From Hyalella azteca (lineage: Eukaryota > Arthropoda > Malacostraca > Amphipoda > Hyalellidae), in the NCBI RefSeq assembly GCF_000764305.2, contig NW_025936040.1, positions 1 through 64,000 on the forward strand: 64,000 bases of DNA. The letters are read 5' to 3'. Shown here one piece after another: positions 1 to 9,700 of the stretch; position 1 is the first letter of the stretch; each line of letters opens with the position of its first letter. Under the pieces are notes generated by a model that was not told the DNA's origin, did not search any database, and was given only the letters and a program-made list of their open reading frames with translations. A program made the position numbers and the translations under genes.

Positions 1-46
1 ATGCTCAGCAAAGGTAATGCTCAGCAAAGGTAATGCTCAGCAAGGG
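1..46. repeat. 16-bp tandem repeat at window edge
   Basis: Almost three copies of a 16-bp unit (ATGCTCAGCAAAGGTA) open the window. The array is cut by the window start, so its true length is unknown. Confidence 0.8.
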
Positions 47-2765
47 CTAGTGAACTGGGTTGAGACTGGACGGGTGCAGGTACTGGCGTTGAGAAGTACG
101 GTCGAGGTCGGCCTAACTAGGAGCCGCATTTGCTGGCCGGGCAAAGAGTCGGTCCTGCCGAACAATGATGGTCAGCAAGACTATAACTAACAATACTGTA
201 CTATGGAACAATTTCATTTAACACAACACATAAATACATTCAAAGAATTCAAACACTATATTCAAAACTCGAACATTAAAGTAGAGAGCAAATACACCCA
301 CCTAATAGGGACGCTACAGGTGCACTCGAAAATAGTGACAGTAGGTACGCAGTACGCTCCGACCATGTGACAGCAATCGAATGAGACGAACTAAGTCTAC
401 GTCAACTAACCCGGGCTTCAGGCCGGTAACGCCACGTCATCAAATAGCATGGTTGCCAACCTTACAAGCAGCCGTAAAACTTACGACACAAAAATAAATT
501 TAAGTAACCGAAATCATAACGGGTGAATTTCCCTTACAGAATTATAGAAATCAACTGACATAACAAAGATGGTTTGGTTGCTCATTTCAAAGCCCCAATA
601 GTAAAAAATTTAGCTGGTGAATAACTTTCATCGGCGTTTTACCAAAAGCTAGAGTAATTCCACGAAAGTATATGCAGGTCAGAGAGACTAGGTAATCTTC
701 GTTCACATTTATATTTATAAATTTATATTAATAAATCCTCTGCAGAAAACGAAAAATTCGAGACTTTAATAGTGATGATTTTTTTCTAAATTCGATGGAA
801 TTATTGACGATAGATTGCATAATAGCGAATGCTTTTTTATTCGTTTTTTTTTTCCTTTGAAACTTGAGCATTATAAGGGGTTAGGATTTACTTTGTATTA
901 GTAATATATATCTTGAATAATTACTAATTCTTAATCCTGACTATATAACATCACGAGATTGATCTTCAAATCCCAAATTAAATTGCCGGCAACGAGAATT
1001 AAATTGAATTTCCCGAATAATTTAAACTATATTTTATATCATCAAATCATGAATACTCATTTGCTAGAATAAAAGATTTTGAAAATTCATTGCACCTGAA
1101 ATGGGGATTTAGACGAGATTGGATAATGAGTCTCGCCTCAAAATCGTGGAACTGGTTAGCACTGCTTATTCGAAAAATATTATGGATGATTGGTGAACAC
1201 AAGTAACGATATGATTGATAATTAAACTTGCCATCAAACTAATAAACTCGATGTGGTTGTGGAGCATATAACATAATAATCAAATGTGGGATGTGACATT
1301 TCAATAAATTCCAGAATTTTTCCAGTAAAATCATTTCAAAGAATCAAGAATGTCAACGTCGTTCAATGGAAACGAGTGCATTTGAAGGACAGTTGTATAG
1401 GATTTTCAATTGACCGGTATGTTCATCATTACTCTGAATGAGAGTTTAATGCATATCGTATGTCAGGTTGACATCCATTTCGAATATTTTACGAATTAAA
1501 TATAATTTTTATAAGCTAGATGCCATTAAGTATTAAAATCACTTGTTTGCTTAAATCGCAAGTTAACCATGAATTTAAAAGCAAAGACAATACCACAAAA
1601 ATTCACCATATCTTTATAAGAGAAAACGTTTCGGAGTCCAGCTCCATCTTCAGTTCATAACACAAAATTCAGTTCAGAAAAAGTTCAGTCCTAGAAACAC
1701 AAATAAATCAATTAGTAAAGTAAAATGCACTGTCAGGTTTCAAAACGGAAAATAACTAAATAAGACATGAAATTAACGCTAGTAAACGGCCTATCTACAG
1801 TATTTACTATTTCAAGAGGAAAGGAGCTAAAAGCGGAATTAAGACTAGGCTCCTGTTTGAATATATACAGGATATATATGTACAGACCCCAGTCATTTTG
1901 TCTGTGCTTAAACCATAAACATGAAAATTCGCGCTCATTTCAGATTTAAATATTGACGATCGCTTGGCAGTACACTGCCAAAACCTATGTTTTACTCAAA
2001 TTTAGCATCTCAAGTTTACGTACGTACAAGTACTAAAAAAAATTTGGATTTTAATCATGCAAAATACTAAAGATTAGTGTTTCTGGTAACGAATCATCGT
2101 ATGCAGCATTCAGGTCATTCATTCCTAATTATTTCACCAATTACAGGCTTAACTCATACGTGCTGTTGAATGATATAGAAACTTCACAGAATGAGATGTT
2201 TTATTGATATGTTTATAGTTCTAAATATTTTTCACTTTAGAGCTGCATCAGAGCACCATAAACCACTACAGGGAATTATTGCTTTGCAGTTATAGCGAAC
2301 GTGAAATCAAATTAAATGTTATTCCTAAACGTACACTTTTCTAAGTAAATCAATTTTTCGGAAATATCGAGGAAAAGTACAAAATTATTTTCCAGTGAAA
2401 AGCTCAAAATTTGATATTAGAAATATAAATATAATAATTGTGACAAAGGGCGATTGCAAAAAAATATGCATCAAATTTTACGTTGAGTGTTGTTTCAACG
2501 TTGAAGTCAAGCTCATGTTAAAGCTTTTTGTGGAAATTTAAGAAAAACAGTATGCAATTTAAAGTTATAATACGCTCTGCTCTAAGTTTAATTAACTACC
2601 TTTCAGTCTTTTTGAACACGTACAGTCAATTTCTGACGGCGATACACATTTTTTTCCAAGTGCATACAGACTTTAAATATCATCATTTTCCTGGCAAACA
2701 GAAAGTTGAATGCTTAAATGATCATTTATATATTATATACTTCTATTTCTCTGTAGGAACAAGCT
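47..2765. other. Gene-free AT-rich sequence
   Basis: No convincing coding region. The longest open frames (60-79 codons at 1767-1949 and 2528-2767, plus strand) have AT-driven composition, no recognisable domain and no supporting splice structure. No repeat or RNA gene was recognised here. Confidence 0.5.
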
Positions 2766-2769
2766 AACA

Positions 2770-2830
2770 CTTGAGGTTCGAACCAACGACTTGCAGCTCT
2801 CATTTCGGTATTTTGAGCCACCCGATCACG
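2770..2830 (-). repeat. Possible tRNA-like (SINE head) remnant
   Basis: Read on the minus strand, TGGCTCAAAATACCG (2806-2820) resembles a pol III A box and GGTTCGAACC (2775-2784) is a near-ideal B box. They lie about 36 nt apart, shorter than in a functional tRNA, and no acceptor stem is visible. This is at best a degraded tRNA or tRNA-derived SINE head; a chance B-box match is quite possible. Confidence 0.2.
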
Positions 2831-3099
2831 ATGGCGTGCTCATGTATTTGACCTACGTAACCAACAAATTTTAGGCCATTTTTGATAAATAATTTTTCAT
2901 ATCAAAGGTTTTCTAGAAAATAGTCACTTCTATAGATAGATTTGGTTGCATTATAAATTAATTTACACGGAAGAAACTTGGTTGTGATGACTGAAGGGAA
3001 TATGCTGTTTGCAGTCGATTTTGAATTGAGTTTAAATCTCTATACACTGACATGAGTAAAATAAATAGCTGTAGTTCTTATTGAAATTCATGGTTAATG

Positions 3100-3180
3100 A
3101 TATGCACGTAAAATATATCATATCAACATAGATGTGCTCGTAACATGACATGACTAATCAACATAGCTATGCACGTATTG
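3100..3180. repeat. 35-bp tandem repeat, block 1
   Basis: About two diverged copies of a 35-bp unit with the core ATCAACATAG..ATGCACGTAACATGACAT. The same unit reappears at 3594-3700, so the intervening 0.4 kb separates two parts of one array. Confidence 0.6.
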
Positions 3181-3185
3181 TCGCG

Positions 3186-3593
3186 TATTGTATTTTCTTC
3201 TGTGAAGTGTCGGTCACGCTTGTTTTTCTTCCGACACATTACTCGAACCTGAAATAGAATGGCTTCGTCCAATTCATTCTCAATTGAGCCTTCAGACTAC
3301 ACTGGTGCGGCTGGACGCGGTCTCCGTGTGGCGGTCTACGAAGGTGCCGCTCCTAGCCACTAAGATTGTACGATGATTTATTATGACAAATTAATTCTCT
3401 TGACTGCCATGGACGGGTGCGGCTGTCGGCTAGTGGACTTTGAGTACCAGCCCTAAAGATGGTGCTGCTTCTGGAGCTATACTTCGCCTGAAATTTGTCG
3501 TCTATTAAAACGCTTGCCTTAACACTCGCCGAACAGCGTCGAAGGAAGCTGCAACTTGTCGGAAACATTGGATAAAAAGAGTACCGGCGTATG
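3186..3593. other. Unique segment splitting the 35-bp array
   Basis: This 0.4-kb segment is more GC-rich than its flanks and separates two blocks of the same minisatellite. It contains a diverged internal duplication (roughly 3301-3365 and 3413-3480, sharing GGTGCGGCTG and a GGTGCYGCTYC-type motif). It could be an old insertion. No terminal repeats or coding domain were recognised; the 71-codon minus-strand frame at 3353-3568 is not convincing. Confidence 0.3.
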
Positions 3594-3700
3594 TATCAAC
3601 ATGGACATGTACGTAACATGATATGACATATCAGCATAGACATGCACGTAACATGACATAACTTATCAACATAGATATGCACGTAGTATTACATCAAATA
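3594..3700. repeat. 35-bp tandem repeat, block 2
   Basis: Three consecutive copies of a 35-bp unit starting TATCARCATRGAYATG and continuing CACGTAACATGACAT. It matches block 1 at 3100-3180. Confidence 0.7.
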
Positions 3701-5180
3701 TCATGTACATGCGCCTATAAAATATCTTGTACACTCATGAAGCATTCCCTGGAATATCATCATCACTGCGCGCCCGCAGTACGGGTGCGCATGTGGGCCG
3801 AATTTTGAGGCAATTTTGATAGGAGATTTACGGTCGTTGGACGTTTATACGCCACTACTAGTTATCGGAATTCTGAAGTTTCCTCTCTAATAATGTGTTT
3901 ATAACTAATATTGATACCAGAACGTGGAAAGATTATAAATTGTTGGATGGATAGATATTGCGAATTGAAATATTATAATGAATGTACAAAACTAATTACT
4001 CCGTACAACATCGTCGATGTGCCTGTTTCTGTTTCGAGAGTCACTGAGTTCTTTTATTATATATTATAACCCAGCGACCAAGAATCCTTCCTAAACGTTT
4101 GGTCTTACGTGATAGCTTTAATAGAACTTCAATGCGCAGTGATGACGGAATTTAGATTTTTAATGAGAACGTAGCAACGGATGTGAATTACTAGGAACTT
4201 ACGTGGATAGCATGTGCCCTAGTCTTCAAATTCAAGAATTGTCAACGGGAATTCAAATTTACTTTACTCTGCCAAAGAAAGAAACAATTTTACTTCACAC
4301 TGGAGAACTATAAACTAGCTATTATGATATGAACAAGACAATATGACAATTATAGAAAATTGACCTAAAGATTAATTCAGCGGAAGCTTAACTCCTAGGA
4401 ACATCAAAACTGTAATGAATGGCAGGAGGCTGCGACCCCGAATAAAGCTCCGTGCCGCGCCGTAAGGCTACAAACTAAAAGTATATGTCGCACACGTACT
4501 GGACGCGACAATGGCAGACACAAAAAATTGTTTATTTACGTTCATTATTCCTAATTCAACCGTTGAATATCTTTTTAGTATAGACTTTTTGTTTATCAAG
4601 ACCTTAGAGATCAGACTATATATTCTAAGGAAGGCCATATTTTAGCAGTTATTTTAGGTCAGTACAATAAACAAGCAAAAAATTTAACAAATTTTTATTC
4701 ATATTATTGGAAGAGAGATGTATAAGTAAAGGATAAGGCAGACAGCGATACAATATACGTGAATAACATTCTTTCTATCCATTGACAAGACTATGTTGAA
4801 CTCTTATATTCAAACCGAGTTGAATAAATGAAAAATAGATTTAGTCATACAAAAATTGTACATAGATTTTTATCGCTGGGTTCAATCCAAATCTGATCGA
4901 AATAATCATGGTGTCAAATCGCACTGCAGAATAAACAGCGATACAAATTTCTAATTCCCATGTTATTAAGTAAATTTTAACGAAGGTGCATCAGACATAA
5001 TAGAACTCTAGGTGCACACAGATCAAGTCTATTAGCAAACATGTTATCACATGTAGAACAGTCTAGCATAGACCCTCTTACCAAGGTAGGTCCAAAGCAG
5101 GTGCTTTCAACATTAAACATAGCAAGATTGGTGCGTGCAACACATGGACATTTAATATTACGCATATTCTAAATGCATTT
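3701..5180. other. Gene-free AT-rich sequence
   Basis: No open frame with exon character and no family recognised. The 62-codon minus-strand frame at 4977-5165 has no recognisable domain. Confidence 0.45.
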
Positions 5181-5645
5181 AGAATAGAATAGAATAGAAG
5201 TGTCGGCACTGAAAAAATAGGCCCATGGCCTGTTGCCGATTCTTGTACATTTCGTAGCTTGATTCACAAGGGATCCGGCCGTTGGAATCCGATTTTTCCA
5301 CAACTGACGATTGATTGAGATAGCTGCTGGACTTATTGCCTGGTCCGTAATTTGCTAGGCATTTTAAGACTGAACATATATGCTCCTGCATTGCTTCGTC
5401 TGGACTTATTGCCTGGTCCGTAATTTGCTAGGCATTTTAAGACTGAACATATGCTCCTGCATAGCTTCGTCTAGTCTGTTCTTGAAGGCGTTTAAACTCG
5501 AAGCGTCAACGATGCCAACAGGGAGGCTGTTCCACATGTCAGTGACTAGAAGCGAGAAGAAATGTTTGAGTCCATCATTATGTAAGCATGTCAAACTGGT
5601 AGACGAAACGCAAGTGCAGTTACACGCGAGTATGAGAACCTTGTG
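5181..5645 (-). mobile_element. 5'-truncated LINE (non-LTR retrotransposon), 3' end
   Basis: On the minus strand this segment encodes the last part of a reverse-transcriptase ORF, ending at a TAA at 5406-5408. The stretch FFSLLVTDMWNSLPVG, followed by ASSLNAFKNRLDEAM, is the C-terminal 'WNxLP...FKxxLD' tail common in Jockey/CR1-type LINE ORF2 proteins. A roughly 200-bp 3' UTR follows, ending in a TTCTA-type pentamer repeat (plus strand 5181-5200). The catalytic RT and endonuclease domains are absent. The 3' UTR recurs at 25257-25404 and 33943-34080 and, more diverged, at 22172-22313, so this is a multicopy family. A segment of about 70 bp inside it (about 5333-5402 and 5402-5470) is tandemly duplicated. 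Clade is inferred, not proven. Confidence 0.75.
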
Positions 5646-6474
5646 ATATAATTGAATATTATAATGTAATATAAGATATATTTGATATATATTATGATAC
5701 GATGTGGTGTTAAATAATATATAATATAATGTTATCAAACTCGTGCTAAAATAATTATTGTTCCGATACCCCCGACAGGTTTCAACTCAGGATTGAGCTC
5801 GAAAAAAAATTCATTTACAGCCAAGATATTCCCAGTTTTTCGTCTTATTACTCCTATGGCTATGGGAATGGTTTAATTATAATTTAATTGCTGTGAAATT
5901 GGAGCACTGCATGTAAGAACCATATTTTCAACATTTACGCGCAAATTTTGCATCTCGCATCAAGACAAGTGACAGTTCAGCGCTATTTATTGATGCGACA
6001 TCTAAAAAACGTGCGTATGAGATAACGCCTGAAGCGAAGACGAGACAGAGTTTCGTTATCCACACATTTTTCCGTTTTCCATGAAAACTTCAGCACGCGT
6101 TTTACATTATCCCAGCGAGCGTTTGGGTGAATTCAAGAAGAGCTTGCGGCAAAAATGGATATATGACCAAGAATCCACCCTCTTGGAGAGAAAAGAGTGA
6201 AGAACGCGGTATTCAATACCAGCCGTTTCCAGTCTGGGTTTTAAATTTGGACACTCAGTTCGTTCGTTTCTTCGTTATTTTCCTGAAAATTAGTTCGTTG
6301 TTTTCATTAAAATCTGTCTTCCAATTGTGCTGAGATGTAACTCATCGTAACTCGCATAGATTTATCATTTTTCTAAGACCATCCAGTCACGCAGCTGATA
6401 AATGATCAAGTAGAAGCGTTATGTTCTTTCCCTATTTTTTCGCCAATGTAACGTTTCCGCCTTCCTTGAATTAA
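5646..6474. other. 3' flank of the lectin-like gene, no gene seen
   Basis: This lies between the LINE fragment and the stop codon of the minus-strand gene. It should hold the gene's 3' UTR. No canonical AATAAA appears in the first 400 bp past the stop; a GATAAA variant (plus-strand TTTATC near 6361) is the nearest candidate poly(A) signal. The 68-codon plus-strand frame at 6127-6333 is not credible. Confidence 0.4.
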
Positions 6475-6722
6475 TCAAGGATTTTTCGAACAAAGAATCG
6501 GAGTTTTATCATCTTTTTCGTCAATATTTGGTTCAATTTGTCCGTTCTCCTTTAGCACAGTGGCAGGACCTTGAGGAATAAGAATTCCTGGCGATATGGA
6601 TGCTGGTGAGAAGACCGAACCAAAGACTTTGGTTCCGTCGGGCCACAAGAGATCGCCGTTGCCTTCCTCATCGCGTGCGGACATGAATGTATAATTTCCA
6701 AATAATCCGTAGCGTCCGTGAC
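6475..6722 (-). CDS. Exon 4: C-terminal half of lectin-like domain and stop
   Basis: The acceptor is TTTTGCAG, with the first exon base at 6722. The exon encodes HGRYGLFGNYTFM, the LLWPDGTKVFG core, a long acidic segment (EPNIDEKDDK) and the last Cys (residue 224) before SKNP and TGA at 6477-6475. C-terminal to WPDG only this one Cys is present. Typical C-type lectin domains have two or three there, so the inner disulfide is missing. Confidence 0.8.
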
Positions 6723-9700
6723 CTGCAAAATTGAATAGCTCATACAGGCAAGCAAATTTTCTAGAACTTGGATAGATGAAAAACGTGTCTTTGGTTGTAA
6801 TGAAACGTGTTTTTGGTCATTATTATTCGCATTAACTAGTATTTTGAGTTCATTTCTTCGTAACTATCCAATGGTTAACTAGGAAAAACATAGATGAATG
6901 AACAGTTCTTCTCAATGACACCAGTTTTTTCCGAAGGTCTCGTAATGTTGAAGTGCATCGCAATTTTTCTAAATTTTCAACGAAACTCAGCACAAAATTT
7001 TCTGCTCTCCTAAAAATTCTACGAACCTTTAATTAGCGTCTTCGCAGTTTCCAGCTCCGATGACATGCGGATGATGAGCGGGATTCCGTTCTCCTCGGCG
7101 CAGATCTTCACCTGATTGGCGCGATTCCCGTTCTTCGACCAAGTGCTCGCAATGAACATGTCAGTCGTGGCGGGATCGTACGCTGCACAAATGTTGGCCA
7201 GTATACTAAGGGCAAGTATCTTATCAAATGACGTTGTTCAGTATCATACATTAATGATGATTAATGTCTTCTAGCCCGTTGTCTGAAGTAAATGCGACTT
7301 CAATCGGCTCGGAGCTGGGGCGTTTGTTTCTTTTATCTTATGCTGGGGCTTTTTGATTTATGTGCTAGGGCTTTTGATCTTATTTCGAAATGTGATCCAG
7401 AAAATGCCGTTTCCCCAAATAATTTCCCAATTTGTACCCCGCCAAGTTAACTTCGAAGGGATCTTTAGTTTCACGATGATTCAATAAATGAAGCAATATT
7501 CGTGATTCCGGGAGAAGTCTCGGACAAATTTATGGCCGGACTTGCGGCCGGTCTCGCGGCCGGACTCACGGCCGGTGTCCAAATTCAGTGAGAATGGAAT
7601 ATCTCCCAAAGTAATGAACGTATCTCGATGAAACTTGATACACGTATTCATTAGTGCCTAACGACGATGTTTTGCTCGTGGAAATTCTTGAAATTTCACC
7701 TTACTTCGCGAGTTATATGACGATACGTGCCGAAATTTGCAGTGAGCATAACATTTCTTCTAAACTACTGTACTGATTCGAACGAAACTTTGCAAATAGA
7801 AACCTAACCTCCCAACGGTGATGTTTATTTTTACAATTTTGTAGATTTTGCCTTTGTTTGCGAGTTTTTTCCACTTTTACCTCATTCGTGATTTTAAACA
7901 GCAATTCGTGCTTAAATACGCAGTGAGCATTGAATTTCTCCTAAAATACTGAACAGCTTTGAACGAAACTTCACATGTGAATAACTTATCTTCCAACGTT
8001 GATGTTTAGTTCGCGACAATTTTTTTCGATTTTGCCTTCGTTTGCGCGAGTTATACGGCTTTACGTATATGGCTCTTGGTCAATGCAAGTTCAAAAATCG
8101 GCCTGAGAAATGCCGGTCGTTTCTCCGTATATCCGTATAACTCGCAAACGAAGGCAAAATCGAAAAAAATGTCGCGATCTAAACATCACCGTTGGAAGAT
8201 TGGATATTCACATACGAAGTTTCGTCCAAATCTGTTCAGTATTTAAGGAGAAATTCAATGCTCACTGCGAATTTAAGCACGAATTGCTGTTTAAATCACG
8301 AATGAGGTAAAAGTGAAAAAAAAAATTCGCAAACCAAAGCAAAATCTAAAAAATTGTCAAGGCTAAACATCATCGTTGGGAGGTTAGGTTTCTATATGCA
8401 AAGTTTCGTTCAAATCGGTATAGTAGTTTAGAAGAAAATTCATGCTCACTGCAAATTTCGGCATGTCTCGTCATACCGGGCGTCCCAAAAAAAAACGATA
8501 TTCATCTTTGAATGGCTGTAACTCGAAAAGTAATAGAGTTAGAAAAATTTGGATGGTCAGGATTTGTTCCTATGGGTTTCTCCATCTCTCCACAAGAAAT
8601 CAGACAGATCGATGAAGCCATAAGCGTTTGATAGAACTTTCAGTGACATGTGCTAAAATCGTGCTCGCGCAAAGTTTTAGTAAGATCATTTTGCATAATC
8701 ATTACGTTGTCTTGACATGTTTTCTTTTCGCTGTTTTATTTTTTGTATCATTGGTGAGACAAAAACACGGCAATCTTTGGTGAGAGGCAATCATGACAAT
8801 CTTTGGTGAGAGGCAATCATGACAATCTTTTGTGAGAGGCAATCATGACAATCTTTGGTGAGAGGCAATCATGACAATCTTTGGTGAGATACAATCATGA
8901 CAATCTTTGGTGAGATACAATCATGGCAATCTTTGGTGAGAGACAATCGTGAAAATCAATAATTGTCATGATTGTCTCTCACCAAAGATTGCCATGATTG
9001 TCTCTCACCAAAGATTGCCGTGTTTTTGTATCACCAATGATACAAAAAATAAAACAGCGAAAAGAAAACATGTCAAGACAACTTAATGATTATGCAAAAT
9101 TATCTCACTAAAACTTTGCGCAAGCACGATTTTAGCACATTTCACTGAAAGTTATATCAAACGCTTATGGCTACATCGATCTGTCTGATTTTTGGTGGAG
9201 AGATGGAGAGGAACATAGGAAACAAATCCTGCCCTTCCAAATTTTTTTAACTCTATTACTTTTCGAGTAACAGCCATTCACATTTGAATATCTTTTTTTT
9301 GGACGCCCGGTATAACTCACGAATTAAGGTGGAATTACAAAAATGTTCACGAGCTAAACATCACCGTTAGGTCCTACTAAATACGTGTACCATGTTTTAT
9401 CGAGCTACGTTCATTACGTTGGGAGATATTCCATGCTCACTGAATTTGGGGACACCGGCCGTAAGTCCAGCCGTAAATTTGTCCGAGACGTTTCCGGAAG
9501 TGGTTTTAAAATTAAGCACATATAGAAAATCAAGCGCTCCTACAGAAAGCATTATGGCACCTAAATCTATGAAAAATACACACTTACATTGAATATTCAC
9601 TTCAATTTGGATGCGATGAACTTCTTCCATTAAGATGCACTTTGTACATCTGTTATCTCAATTATTTTTCGACACAAGAGCTTCATAATAATCTTTCATA

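Larger units (their letters stand above)
7506..9497. mobile_element. Large foldback (inverted-repeat) element in intron 2
   Basis: The ends are matching inverted copies containing GTCTCGGACAAATTTAYGGC (left about 7506-7560, right about 9450-9497 reversed). The arms run inward to a loop at about 8059-8132. Without the later insertion (8476-9310) the element is about 1.15 kb. Each arm consists of three diverged 160-180-bp units, each with a CAGTGAGCAT-like start, an AACGAAACTT-like middle and a GCGAGTTATA-like end (left units begin near 7580, 7738 and 7919). No coding capacity was found. It is non-autonomous; its superfamily is not identifiable and its exact outer ends and target duplication are unclear. 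Confidence 0.75.
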
